Assembly (NCBI RefSeq): GCF_902459585.1
Contig: NZ_CABPSC010000006.1
Coordinates: forward strand, 168,270-232,269
Length of the DNA: 64,000 bases
Direction: 5' to 3'
DNA from: Pandoraea nosoerga
GTDB lineage: Bacteria > Pseudomonadota > Gammaproteobacteria > Burkholderiales > Burkholderiaceae
Translations under genes and position numbers: made by a program
Notes under the pieces: model-generated
The model's input: the letters and a program-made list of their open reading frames with translations, nothing else
Databases searched by the model: none
What the model was told of the DNA's origin: nothing
In this document: positions 19,070 through 28,052 of the stretch, piece by piece
How the letters are laid out: each line of letters starts with the position of its first letter
Numbering within the stretch: position 1 is the stretch's first letter

Positions 19070-20458
19070 TCAGCGCTTGCCGACCATTTGTTCCGGGCGC
19101 ACCCAGGCGTCGAACTGCTCGGCCGTCACGTGACCGAGGGCGAGGGCGGCGGCCTTGAGCGTGGTGCCTTCCTTGTGCGCCTTCTTCGCGATCTGCGCGG
19201 CCTTGTCGTAGCCGATGTGCGGATTGAGCGCAGTCACGAGCATGAGCGACTCTTCGAGCAACGTGCCGATGCGCGCGCGATTGGGCTCGATGCCGATGGC
19301 GCAATTGTCGTTGAAGCTCACGGCGCCGTCGGCGAGCATGCGCACGCTTTGCAGGAAGTTGTGAATGAGCATCGGCTTGAATACGTTCAGCTCGAAGTTG
19401 CCCATCGAGCCGCCGACGTTGATCGCCACGTCGTTGCCAAACACCTGACAGCACAGCATCGTCATGGCTTCGCACTGCGTGGGGTTGACCTTGCCCGGCA
19501 TGATCGAGCTGCCCGGTTCGTTCTCCGGAATCATCAGTTCGCCGATGCCGCAGCGCGGGCCGCTGGCGAGCCAGCGCACGTCGTTGGCGATCTTCATCAG
19601 GCTCGCCGCCAGGGTCTTGAGCGTGCCGTGCGCGTTGACGATGGCGTCGTTGGCCGCCAGTGCTTCGAACTTGTTCGGCGCGGTGACGAAGGGCAGACCG
19701 GTGTCGCGCGCGAGCACCGCGGCCACTTGTTTCGCGAACTCGGGATGGGCGTTCAGGCCGGTGCCCACGGCCGTGCCGCCGAGCGCGAGCTCGGCGACGT
19801 GGGGCAGGGCGTCGTCGACGTGCCTGAGGCCGTGCTCGAGCTGCGCGACCCAGCCGGAGATCTCCTGGCCGAGCGTGAGCGGCGTGGCGTCCTGCAGGTG
19901 CGTGCGGCCAATCTTGACGATGTTGTCGTAGGCGTGGGCCTTCGCGGCGAGCGTGTCGCGCAACTGGCCGATGCTCGGCTTGAGGTGATTGACGAGAGCG
20001 TCGAGGGCCGCCACGCTCATGGCCGTCGGGAACACGTCGTTCGACGACTGGCCCTTGTTCACGTCGTCGTTCGGGTGCACGAGACGCGCTTCGCCGCGCT
20101 CGCCGCCGAGCAGTTCGCTGGCGCGATTGGCGAGCACTTCGTTCATGTTCATGTTCGACTGCGTGCCCGAGCCGGTCTGCCACACGGCCAGCGGGAATTC
20201 GTCGTCGTGCCTGCCGGCGATGACTTCGTCGGCCGCCTGGATGATGGCGTCGGCCTTCTTGGCGTCGAGCACGCCCAGGTCCTTGTTGACGGAGGCGGCG
20301 GCGCGTTTGACGCGCGCGAGCGCGCGCACGAGTTCGCGCGGCATCTTCTCGGTCGAAATCTTGAAGTTCTGCAGCGAGCGCTGCGTCTGAGCGCCCCACA
20401 GGCGATCGGCGGGTACCGCGATTTCGCCGAAGGTATCGCGTTCCATTCTCACAGACAT
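19070..20458 (-). CDS. fumC: fumarate hydratase class II
   Basis: Oxygen-stable, iron-free fumarase of the TCA cycle, converting fumarate to malate. The 462-residue length is normal for the family. Signatures seen: [15 protein letters not shown], the active-site His region [11 protein letters not shown], and the fumarate-lyase signature [11 protein letters not shown] near residue 316. The ATG at 20458 follows GAGGAG; the longer frame to 20539 adds an improbable leader. It appears monocistronic apart from the close downstream LysR gene. Confidence 0.97.
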   Translation of the reverse strand: MSVRMERDTFGEIAVPADRLWGAQTQRSLQNFKISTEKMPRELVRALARVKRAAASVNKDLGVLDAKKADAIIQAADEVIAGRHDDEFPLAVWQTGSGTQSNMNMNEVLANRASELLGGERGEARLVHPNDDVNKGQSSNDVFPTAMSVAALDALVNHLKPSIGQLRDTLAAKAHAYDNIVKIGRTHLQDATPLTLGQEISGWVAQLEHGLRHVDDALPHVAELALGGTAVGTGLNAHPEFAKQVAAVLARDTGLPFVTAPNKFEALAANDAIVNAHGTLKTLAASLMKIANDVRWLASGPRCGIGELMIPENEPGSSIMPGKVNPTQCEAMTMLCCQVFGNDVAINVGGSMGNFELNVFKPMLIHNFLQSVRMLADGAVSFNDNCAIGIEPNRARIGTLLEESLMLVTALNPHIGYDKAAQIAKKAHKEGTTLKAAALALGHVTAEQFDAWVRPEQMVGKR

Positions 20459-20715
20459 GATCGACTCCTCGTAGAGAGACTTGAATAGTAGAGCTTTCGT
20501 GAAGATCCGGCATGGCAGCGCTTCGCGTTGCAATGCCACGGCATGGGAATGAATTGCGGGGCGGGACCTTTCGGAGCCGAAGGCCTTTGCAGACCCGAAT
20601 TATGCGCCGCGTTTGTGTCCCCGGGCTACCCGGGCGAGCCGGCCAGGGCGTCCTGCAGGCGTTCCAGGGGCGCCCGCTGCGCAAGTGAAGCGCGGATGAT
20701 AGGCGGTGATGCGCG

Positions 20716-21591
20716 TCAGGCCCAGACCGCCGCCACGAGCTGCAGCGCGGCGGCAATGGCCGGTTCCTCGCGCCGCGAGGCGAGCGTGACGAAGGTGAGC
20801 TCGGTGGGCACGGCCACGCCGTCGGCGATCACCAGACCGTGTGCGCGGGCTTCGCGCAGCGCGATCGAGTCGCGCACCAGCGACAGTCCCACGCCCGACT
20901 TCACCAGATCGAGCATCGACGGCTCCTGGTCCACTTCCGCGACCTTCACCGGCGACACGCCGAGCGCGCCGAAGCGCTCCGAGAGCAGGCGGTGGTGTGC
21001 TGACTCGGGCGGCGTCCAGATCCACGGCAGGGCTGCCAATTCGCGCCAGCCGCGTCGCGCCACACGCTCGCGCCAGCCCGCCGGCGCCACCACCTGATAC
21101 GAGAACGGTGTGAGCGTGATGGCGTGAAAGCGCTCCGGATCGGGGCTGCCGAGATAGAACCCGACGTCGAGCTCGCCGCGCCCGAGGGCCTGCAGCACGG
21201 AACCGGACATGCCGTGACGCAGCGCCGTCTCGATCTGCGGGTACGACTCCACCAGACGCTTGAGGAACGCGCCGAGCCGCGTGAATTCGGGATCGAGGAT
21301 GGTGCCGATGCGAAGCCGTCCGCGCACGGTTTCGCGCAGCGCGACGGCGGCCTGCTCGAAGTCGCCGAGCGCGGCGAGCATGCGCTCGGCCAGCGGCAGC
21401 AGCGCCTGCGCGTCGCGCGTAAGCGCAAGTCCCTGGGCGGTCCGGGTGAACAAGGTGAGCCGCAACGCTTCCTGCAGCGCCTTGACCTGAAGGCTGACGG
21501 CCGGCTGTGTCAGGTGCAGGCGTTGCGCCGCGCGCGTGAGGTTGCCCTCGCGGGCAATGGCGACGAAAGCGCGAAGGTGGGCGAGTTCCAT
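20716..21591 (-). CDS. LysR-family transcriptional regulator divergent from mmsA
   Basis: Regulator of 291 residues starting [35 protein letters not shown], a typical LysR helix-turn-helix, with an effector domain ([19 protein letters not shown]). The ATG at 21591 gives the standard family start; an upstream in-frame codon at 21690 adds 33 unlikely residues. It is divergent from the mmsA-type gene, and a LysR-type palindrome lies in the shared promoter region, so it most likely controls that gene. Confidence 0.9.
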   Translation of the reverse strand: MELAHLRAFVAIAREGNLTRAAQRLHLTQPAVSLQVKALQEALRLTLFTRTAQGLALTRDAQALLPLAERMLAALGDFEQAAVALRETVRGRLRIGTILDPEFTRLGAFLKRLVESYPQIETALRHGMSGSVLQALGRGELDVGFYLGSPDPERFHAITLTPFSYQVVAPAGWRERVARRGWRELAALPWIWTPPESAHHRLLSERFGALGVSPVKVAEVDQEPSMLDLVKSGVGLSLVRDSIALREARAHGLVIADGVAVPTELTFVTLASRREEPAIAAALQLVAAVWA

Positions 21592-21663
21592 GGCGTGCGC
21601 GTCAGCGAAGAGGGCGAGGGTGATGGGCGATGGGCAAGGGTGAGACGCTCGCGCGCCAGCAAC

Positions 21664-21678
21664 ATAAGCGAATCTTAT
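21664..21678. promoter_or_regulatory. LysR-type T-N11-A operator candidate
   Basis: ATAAG-N5-CTTAT is a perfect interrupted palindrome fitting the T-N11-A pattern of LysR binding sites. It lies 73 bp before the LysR start and about 180 bp before the mmsA start, in their divergent promoter region. Confidence 0.55.
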
Positions 21679-21855
21679 ATTGCTTTTCATAATTTCTCAT
21701 TGGATCGCCCGTGCGCGCCGCAGTACGCTTTGCGATCATCGTCGCGCGCGGCGCTCGTTTGGCCTTTTCCCGTTTCGCGCGACAGCCGGATATCGGCCTT
21801 TCCCACGATAACGAACGTGCGGCCCACGGACGCCGCAACATGCCTTCGGAGAGCA

Positions 21856-23370
21856 ATGGATATGAGCAACGCTGATGTTACGACGGTGCAGCACTTCATC
21901 GGTGGCCGGCGGGTCGCCGGTGAGAGCGGCCGGTTCGCCGACGTTTTCAACCCGGCCCACGGCCGAGTGAGTGCGCGCGTGGCGCTGGCGGGCGAGGCCG
22001 AGGTAGACGCGGCGGTGGCCGCGGCCAAGGCCGCGTTGCCGTCGTGGTCGGAGACCGCGCCGCTCAAGCGTGCGCGAGTGCTGTTCCGTTTCAAGGCGTT
22101 GCTCGACGAGCATCACGACGAACTGGCACGCCTTATTACGCGCGAGCACGGCAAGGTGTTCTCGGATGCGCGCGGCGAGGTCACGCGCGGCATCGAGATC
22201 GTGGAGTACGCGTGCGGCGCACCGCATCTGCTCATGGGCAAGCATAGCGACAACGTGGGCGGCGGCATCGACAACTGGCATCTGCGTCAGCCTGTCGGGG
22301 TGTGTGCGGGCATCACGCCGTTCAACTTCCCGGCGATGGTGCCGATGTGGATGTTTCCGATTGCGCTCGCGTGCGGCAATACGTTCGTGCTCAAGCCGTC
22401 CGAGCGCGATCCGTCCGCGAGTCTGCTGATCGCCGAACTGCTGCGCGAGGCAGGGCTGCCGGACGGCGTGTTCAACGTGGTGCAGGGCGACAAGGTGGCG
22501 GTCGACGCGCTGATCGCGCATCCGGACGTCGACGCGCTGTCGTTCGTGGGCTCCACGCCGATCGCCGAGTCCATCTACACGGAAGGCACGCGGCGCGGCA
22601 AGCGCGTTCAGGCGCTCGGCGGCGCGAAGAACCATCTCGTGGTCATGCCCGACGCCGATCTCGACCAGGCGGTCGACGCGCTCATCGGCGCGGCTTACGG
22701 ATCGGCGGGCGAGCGCTGCATGGCCATATCGGTCGCCGTGGCGGTCGGCCAGGTGGCAGACCGTCTGGTCGATGCGTTGGTGCCGCGCGTGAAGGCGCTG
22801 CGCGTGGGCCCGGGCGAGGACGATGCCTCCGAGATGGGGCCCGTCGTCACGGGCGCGCACAAGGCGAAGATCGAGGGCTATATTGCCGAGGGCGTGCGCG
22901 CCGGCGCGGAGTTGCTGGTCGACGGACGGGGCCTGCGGGTGCCGGGGCACGAGCAGGGGTTCTTCCTCGGCGGGACGCTGTTCGATCATGTGACGCCCGA
23001 AATGACGATCTATCGCGAGGAAATCTTCGGGCCGGTGCTGGCGGTGGTGCGCGTGCCCGATCTGGCGTCGGCCATCGCGCTCGTCAATGCGCACGAGTAT
23101 GGCAACGGCGTGTCGTGCTTCACGAGCGACGGCGGCGTGGCGCGCACCTTCTCGCGCCAGGTGAAGATCGGCATGGTCGGTATCAACGTGCCGATCCCGG
23201 TGCCGATGGCATGGCAGTCGTTCGGCGGCTGGAAGCGCTCGCTGTTCGGCGATCATCACGCATACGGCGAGGAGGGGATTCGTTTCTACACGCGTTTCAA
23301 GAGCGTGATGCAGCGGTGGCCAGACAGCATTGCCAAGGGTGCGGAATTCACCATGCCGGTGGCGAAGTAA
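21856..23370 (+). CDS. mmsA: CoA-acylating methylmalonate-semialdehyde dehydrogenase
   Basis: Aldehyde dehydrogenase superfamily member of 504 residues that, in the MmsA family, converts methylmalonate or malonate semialdehyde to propionyl- or acetyl-CoA in valine, inositol or beta-alanine breakdown. Seen: [28 protein letters not shown], and the catalytic Cys in [10 protein letters not shown] (residue 288). GERCMA and a C-terminal [16 protein letters not shown] are MmsA-like rather than generic. A GGAGAG site precedes the ATG at 21856. A GMC oxidoreductase follows on the same strand; a shared alcohol or aldehyde pathway is inference. Confidence 0.9.
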   Translation: MDMSNADVTTVQHFIGGRRVAGESGRFADVFNPAHGRVSARVALAGEAEVDAAVAAAKAALPSWSETAPLKRARVLFRFKALLDEHHDELARLITREHGKVFSDARGEVTRGIEIVEYACGAPHLLMGKHSDNVGGGIDNWHLRQPVGVCAGITPFNFPAMVPMWMFPIALACGNTFVLKPSERDPSASLLIAELLREAGLPDGVFNVVQGDKVAVDALIAHPDVDALSFVGSTPIAESIYTEGTRRGKRVQALGGAKNHLVVMPDADLDQAVDALIGAAYGSAGERCMAISVAVAVGQVADRLVDALVPRVKALRVGPGEDDASEMGPVVTGAHKAKIEGYIAEGVRAGAELLVDGRGLRVPGHEQGFFLGGTLFDHVTPEMTIYREEIFGPVLAVVRVPDLASAIALVNAHEYGNGVSCFTSDGGVARTFSRQVKIGMVGINVPIPVPMAWQSFGGWKRSLFGDHHAYGEEGIRFYTRFKSVMQRWPDSIAKGAEFTMPVAK

Positions 23371-23590
23371 GCGAAGCTGGCGGTCGACCGGGATACGGGA
23401 CAAGCGTGGAAGTCGTGTGGAAGCCGTGTGAGTTTGGAAAACGAGCGGGCGGGGCGCACGCGGCGACGTCACCACCCGACGACAAAATGAACCCGATGCC
23501 GGTGGCGACAGTCCACCTCACTTCGGGTGCCGCACCGGCGTCGGCACCGCACCATGGCGAGTGCCGCGCCATCGACGGAGACAGGCGGGA

Positions 23591-25222
23591 ATGACCAAGC
23601 AGGCAGCAAAGCAGGAGAGCTTCGATTACATCATCGTGGGGGCCGGTTCGGCCGGCTGTGTGCTGGCCAACCGGCTCACGCAGGACCCCGACGTCAACGT
23701 GCTGCTGCTCGAGGCGGGCGGCAAGGACGACTATCACTGGATTCACATCCCCGTCGGTTACCTGTACTGCATTGGCAACCCGCGCACCGACTGGCTGTAT
23801 CGCACGCAGGCGGAGGTCGGGCTCAACGGCCGCTCGCTGGCGTATCCGCGCGGGCGCGTGCTGGGGGGCAGCTCGTCGATCAACGGCATGATCTACATGC
23901 GCGGTCAGCGCGAGGACTACGACGCGTGGGCCGAGGCGACCGGCGACGACGGCTGGCGCTGGGACAACGTACTGCCGCTCTTCAAGCGCAGCGAGGATCA
24001 CTACAAGGGCGGCACGGAGTTTCACGGCAGCGGCGGCGAGTGGCGCGTGGAAAAGCAGCGTCTGTCGTGGCGCGTGCTCGATTCGTTCGCCGATGCCGCC
24101 GAGCAGATCGGCATTCCGAAGACGGACGATTTCAATCGCGGCGACAACTTCGGCATCGGCTATTTCGAAGTGAACCAGCGGCGCGGCGTGCGCTGGAGCG
24201 CGGCGAAAGGTTTCCTGCGTCCGGCGATGCAGCGCCCGAACCTCACTACCGTGACGGGGGCGAGCGTGAGTCGTCTGCTGTTCGACGGCACACGCTGCAC
24301 CGGCGTGGCGTATCGCGGGGGGAACGAAGACTTCACCGCGCTCGCGCGCGCGGAAGTGATTCTCGCGGCGGGCGCGGTGAACTCGCCGCATCTGCTGGAG
24401 GTGTCGGGCATTGGCGATGGCGAGCGTTTGCGCGAGTTCGGCATCGACGTCGTGTCGGATCTGCCGGGTGTCGGCGAGAACCTGCAGGACCATCTGCAAC
24501 TGCGCACCGTGTACAAGCTGCGCGGCGCGAAGACGCTCAATCTGAGCGCCAACAGCCTGGTCGGCAAGCTGATGATCGGCATGCAGTACGCGTTTGCGCA
24601 GCGCGGGCCGATGAGCATGGCGCCGTCGCAGATGGGGGCGTTCGCGCGCAGCCGCGACGACGTGGCGCGGCCCGATCTCGAGTACCACGTGCAGCCGCTG
24701 TCGCTCGATCGTTTCGGCGAGCCGCTGCACAAGTTCAATGCGTTTACGGCATCGGTCTGCAATTTGCGGCCAACTTCGCGCGGCAGCGTGCATCTGAGCT
24801 CACCGGACGTGCGCGTGGCGCCGGCGATTGCGCCGCGCTATCTGTCGACGGAAGACGATCGGCGGGTCGCGGCGGACGCGATCAGGCTCACGCGCCGCAT
24901 CGTGGGCGCGCCGGCGTTCGCGCGCTACGAGCCGCGCGAGTATTTGCCGGGGCCGTCGTACCAGAGTGATGAAGAATTGATGCGAGCGGCGGGCGACATC
25001 GGCACGACCATCTTCCACCCGGTGGGCACGTGTCGCATGGGGCGGGCGGACGATCCCGCCGCGGTGGTCGATGCGCAGCTTCGCGTGCGCGGCGTGCAGA
25101 ACCTGCGCGTGGTCGACGCATCCGTCATGCCGGTGATTACTTCGGGCAACACCAATTCGCCGACGATCATGATTGCCGAGCGGGCGAGCGACATGATTCG
25201 GGCGGCGCGCAAGTCAGGGTGA
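23591..25222 (+). CDS. GMC-family FAD-dependent oxidoreductase (choline/alcohol dehydrogenase-like)
   Basis: Flavin alcohol oxidase or dehydrogenase of 543 residues. The FAD-binding Rossmann motif is YIIVGAGSAGCVLANRL at the N-terminus; GMC signature 1 is PRGRVLGGSSSINGMIYMRG and signature 2 is GAVNSPHLLEVSGIG. The catalytic His is in IFHPVGTCRMG near residue 475, and a second active-site Asn lies in GNTNSPTIMIAE. The substrate cannot be told: the BetA-like look suggests a primary alcohol. The ATG at 23591 lies after a GGAGA-containing stretch. It overlaps the convergent GNAT remnant by nine bases at its 3' end. Confidence 0.88.
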   Translation: MTKQAAKQESFDYIIVGAGSAGCVLANRLTQDPDVNVLLLEAGGKDDYHWIHIPVGYLYCIGNPRTDWLYRTQAEVGLNGRSLAYPRGRVLGGSSSINGMIYMRGQREDYDAWAEATGDDGWRWDNVLPLFKRSEDHYKGGTEFHGSGGEWRVEKQRLSWRVLDSFADAAEQIGIPKTDDFNRGDNFGIGYFEVNQRRGVRWSAAKGFLRPAMQRPNLTTVTGASVSRLLFDGTRCTGVAYRGGNEDFTALARAEVILAAGAVNSPHLLEVSGIGDGERLREFGIDVVSDLPGVGENLQDHLQLRTVYKLRGAKTLNLSANSLVGKLMIGMQYAFAQRGPMSMAPSQMGAFARSRDDVARPDLEYHVQPLSLDRFGEPLHKFNAFTASVCNLRPTSRGSVHLSSPDVRVAPAIAPRYLSTEDDRRVAADAIRLTRRIVGAPAFARYEPREYLPGPSYQSDEELMRAAGDIGTTIFHPVGTCRMGRADDPAAVVDAQLRVRGVQNLRVVDASVMPVITSGNTNSPTIMIAERASDMIRAARKSG

Positions 25223-25489
25223 CGGGTTGGCGGAATGGGGCAGGGACTTTCGGAGAAGGTTGGGAGTATCGGTTTCTTGATAACGCGAGCATTGATAGAG
25301 TCGCGCGGCGCCCACGTTGTCGGGAAATACATGGAGCGATATCGATTTACAACCTTCCTCCGCGGCGATCGCTTCCGCCCCCGCTAGCGTAGTGGGGTCC
25401 GCCAGGGAGAGGCAATCATAGGCTTGCGGCCTTGACCGCACGGACGACGACTTATCCCAATCGCCAAGGAGTATGTCGACGGCGCTCAT
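25214..25489 (-). pseudogene. truncated GNAT acetyltransferase remnant, coupled to the SagB gene
   Basis: A 91-residue ORF whose second half is the C-terminal acetyl-CoA-fold end of a GNAT enzyme: AEAIAAEEGCKSISLHVFPDN followed by AARLYQ and a degenerate final beta turn (CSRYQET where GY is usual). The N-terminal 60 or more residues of a normal GNAT, including the RxxGxG/A pyrophosphate loop, are absent; instead there is an unrelated start MSAVDILLGDWDKSSS. The ATG overlaps the SagB stop (ATGA). It could be a decayed enzyme or a chimeric small protein that is still translated; catalysis is unlikely. Confidence 0.5.
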
Positions 25490-26583
25490 GGAAGTGTTTC
25501 CGTTGACGGTTGTCGGGACACAATGGCTCTACGCGCCGGATCGAGTTCATCGCCCGTCCCGTGCCCAGCGCCGACGAAGAGCAGCGGTTGCTCACCGTCA
25601 TCATCGATCAGGAGTTGGGCTCTGACCTCCCGGTCGCGGAAGGCTCCCGAAAGCCACGTCTTCAAGCCGCAAGCTGTGGCGCACAGGAGAAAGGTCTGGG
25701 ACAAGTGGCCAATGTCCAAGAGGGAGACGCGGTAGGCCCGGGAGTGAGGGTATTTCCACCACATGCGATCCAGCCTGCCGGTGAAGAAAACACCAAATCC
25801 TAGTTCTCGTGAGAAGTACTGGTCGCTCAACGCATACGACAGCCAATCTCTGCTCAGTTCTGAAGTGAGGCGGCGGAGCGTGTGGTTGGTCGGATTGTAG
25901 TGAAAGAGCCCGGGTGGAATGCCGTTGACGTTTTGTAGCACCACATAGGCTTCGGAAGCATTTAAGCCTCCGCCGGAGGGGCTAGAACGCCGGCTCCGAA
26001 GCGAAGCCGGCACGGATTCATGCACTTTGTCCGTTCGCTCCGCAAGGAAAGCGAGGGCCCCGTAGAGTACTGTACTTACATCCTGGAGGGGTGTTGATTG
26101 ATTAATAAACTCTCGGCAAGTTGCGCGCGTCCGACAGCATTTCCAGAGTGGCGCCGCATGAAGGCGCGACATGTCCGGCGGTGGAAGAGGCAGAATGTCC
26201 CCGTGGTTGGAATCCCTAGGGGGTGGAACAGGGCGGCGGGCGGCTTCGGCGCAGGCAGATAGATTGTTTGTGGCCCACTGAAGACTGGACTCCGGCGATG
26301 GTGGCTGCGGAATATCGCTTGTGCCGATGTGGAAGATCCGCGCAAGTGCGTCCCAGCCCCAGGATGTCAACGGAAATGGTCTCCGAGAGATGGCGCCAGC
26401 GTTGAGCAGGGCCACGTCTATCGGATTCGACTCGTCGAGGGCGGCCCTGTCCAGGGACAGCTCAATCAGGCGCTGCGTGTGCGACGAGTCGAGTGAATAT
26501 TGGCGATGTTCCCGTACGTTCCACAAGACGACTTGGCCCTGTGAGACTTGTAGGAACGTGTCCCGATTGAAATGGATGGTCAT
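25486..26583 (-). CDS. SagB-type FMN dehydrogenase (nitroreductase fold)
   Basis: Flavin-dependent oxidase of 365 residues; SagB/McbC relatives oxidise azolines to azoles in modified peptides. An N-terminal domain of about 130 residues without a familiar motif (QGQVVLWNVREHRQYSLD) precedes the nitroreductase domain: the FMN phosphate-binding region CRTRATCREF, then SSPSGGGLNASEAYVVL, IPPGLFHYNPTNHTL and GLKTWLSGAF with a final PLLFVGAGHG. All look intact. The start at 26583 has no evident ribosome binding site and lies 10 bases from a perfect hairpin. It is preceded by a 22-residue ORF on the same strand. No cyclodehydratase (YcaO) is present in the window. Confidence 0.8.
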   Translation of the reverse strand: MTIHFNRDTFLQVSQGQVVLWNVREHRQYSLDSSHTQRLIELSLDRAALDESNPIDVALLNAGAISRRPFPLTSWGWDALARIFHIGTSDIPQPPSPESSLQWATNNLSACAEAARRPVPPPRDSNHGDILPLPPPDMSRLHAAPLWKCCRTRATCREFINQSTPLQDVSTVLYGALAFLAERTDKVHESVPASLRSRRSSPSGGGLNASEAYVVLQNVNGIPPGLFHYNPTNHTLRRLTSELSRDWLSYALSDQYFSRELGFGVFFTGRLDRMWWKYPHSRAYRVSLLDIGHLSQTFLLCATACGLKTWLSGAFRDREVRAQLLIDDDGEQPLLFVGAGHGTGDELDPARRAIVSRQPSTETLP

Positions 26584-26592
26584 ATCGGAGAA

Positions 26593-26614
26593 ATGGGCAC
26601 CGGATGGTGCCCAT
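26593..26614 (-). promoter_or_regulatory. perfect hairpin between small peptide ORF and SagB gene
   Basis: ATGGGCACC and GGTGCCCAT pair over nine bases around a four-base loop, with no T-run after it on the minus strand. It lies 16 bp after the peptide stop and 10 bp before the SagB ATG. Such hairpins often set a high peptide-to-enzyme ratio by attenuation, RNA processing or blocking translation; which one applies here is inference. Confidence 0.7.
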
Positions 26615-26629
26615 TGTCATCAAGTGAAT

Positions 26630-26698
26630 TTACTTGAGCGGGATGGCCGCCTGGGTCCAATTAGCCATAACGCACGATTCGGGTTGAATCTCTTTCAT
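26630..26698 (-). CDS. candidate 22-residue peptide (possible RiPP precursor)
   Basis: Short ORF starting MKEIQPES, with CVMANW in the middle and ending IPLK. GGGAGA lies six bases before the ATG, a good ribosome binding site, while the longer in-frame extension upstream (to 27136) has non-coding-looking composition. Followed on the same strand by a perfect hairpin and a SagB-type dehydrogenase. The size matches tiny precursors such as PqqA, but the motif is not PqqA's Glu-x-x-x-Tyr and I recognise no family. A precursor role is inference from position and start signal. Confidence 0.5.
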   Translation of the reverse strand: MKEIQPESCVMANWTQAAIPLK

Positions 26699-27264
26699 GA
26701 CAGTCTCCCGGTTGAAGGTGAAGGGCGCCTCGGCCGAGGCAAGGCTATCGTTGCGCGGTTCTGGCCCGGTCGGAAGAGGTAGGAGGCCGGAAGTCGGAAG
26801 CTCGAGTCGGGAATAGAAAAGGGGCGCACCGAATTTCTGCTTTTCCGGATTTCTCCCGATCAAACTTACGTAGTAATACCTAATGTCATTGGCGCGAACG
26901 ATTGGCGGGGCGCCGGTGAGAGCGTTGGCCCACGCATTTGCGTCTGCCGCAAAAGCCTTGTGCCACAAGGGCTGCAAGCATGCCCGGACGGTGTGACCGA
27001 ACGTTCTCGAACGCGTGCGGGCATGCGCGTTTCGAGGGTTGGGAAGCCTAGTGCAAATCCCAATGATCGCGTTGCAGCAAACCACACACAATAACGTTTC
27101 CCTATGTGCGAACGAACCAAGAATTCGGCGCTTCATGCGGGACGCGGGGGATTTCGCGGAGGACGCAAACCATAACGTCGTCCGGCTGCCTCGCGGTTGT
27201 CACAGACGATGGTGTCGGGCGCGCATCCGCGCTCACACCGCCAACCAGGAATGTGGCAGGAGAC
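26699..27264. other. intergenic region between the peptide locus and livG
   Basis: No convincing gene. It must hold the divergent promoters of the peptide/SagB unit (minus) and the first liv operon (plus). A perfect CCTTGTG-C-CACAAGG inverted repeat lies near 26957-26971. AT content is higher than in the flanking genes. Confidence 0.5.
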
Positions 27265-28044
27265 ATGGCGAACAACGATTACATTCTCGAAACCCGCGGG
27301 CTCACCAAAGAGTTTCGTGGCTTCACCGCCGTGAACGGGGTCGACCTGCGCGTCGCGCGCGGCACCATTCATGCACTCATCGGCCCGAACGGCGCCGGCA
27401 AGACCACCTGCTTCAACCTGCTTACGAAATTCCTCGTGCCCAGCGCCGGGACGATCTCCTTCAACGGTGAGGACATCACCCGCGAAGCGCCCGCGCAAAT
27501 CGCGCGCCGCGGCATCATCCGTTCGTTCCAGATCTCCGCCGTGTTCCCGCACCTCACCGTGCTCGAGAACGTGCGCATCGGCCTGCAGCGCAACCTCGGC
27601 ACCGCGTTCCACTTCTGGCGCAGCAGCCGCTCGCTGCGTCAGCTCGACGCCCGCGCGATGGAGCTGCTCGCCGAAGTGGGACTCACCGAATTCGCCCATA
27701 CGCTGACCGTGGAGCTGCCATACGGACGCAAGCGCGCGCTCGAGATCGCCACCACACTTGCTATGGAGCCCGAACTGATGCTGCTCGACGAGCCCACGCA
27801 AGGCATGGGCCACGAAGATGTCGATCGCGTGACCGCGCTCATCAAGAAAGTGTCGGCCGGGCGCACGATCCTCATGGTCGAGCACAACATGAACGTGATC
27901 GCCGGCATTTCGGACACCATCACCGTGCTCCAGCGCGGAGAGGTGCTCGCCGAAGGCCCGTATCACGAGGTCTCGAAGAATCCGCAGGTCATGGAAGCCT
28001 ACATGGGCACTGCGGACGGCGAACTGCAGGGAGCCCACGGGTGA
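27265..28044 (+). CDS. livG: branched-chain amino acid-type ABC transporter ATPase LivG
   Basis: ATPase of an amino-acid or related importer; 259 residues. Walker A is GPNGAGKTT, the Q-loop RSFQISAVFPHLTVLEN, Walker B LMLLDEPTQGMGHED, and the H-loop VEHNMNVI. The signature helix is ELPYGRKRALEIATTLA. The LivG-type insertion (RNLGTAFHFWRSSRSLR) is present. The ATG at 27265 follows AGGAGA. First gene of a five-gene operon; its stop overlaps the next frame's GTG. Confidence 0.92.
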   Translation: MANNDYILETRGLTKEFRGFTAVNGVDLRVARGTIHALIGPNGAGKTTCFNLLTKFLVPSAGTISFNGEDITREAPAQIARRGIIRSFQISAVFPHLTVLENVRIGLQRNLGTAFHFWRSSRSLRQLDARAMELLAEVGLTEFAHTLTVELPYGRKRALEIATTLAMEPELMLLDEPTQGMGHEDVDRVTALIKKVSAGRTILMVEHNMNVIAGISDTITVLQRGEVLAEGPYHEVSKNPQVMEAYMGTADGELQGAHG

Positions 28045-28052
28045 GGACGTCT

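Noticed and set aside
23371-23590. mmsA and the GMC oxidoreductase as a certain operon
   Set aside because: A 220-bp gap separates them and no shared regulatory signal is visible; kept only as possible.
26699-27136. In-frame upstream extension of the 22-residue peptide to a 168-residue protein
   Set aside because: The extension has no ribosome binding site, contains low-complexity and non-protein-like stretches, and would run across the presumed promoter; the internal ATG at 26698 has a good start signal.
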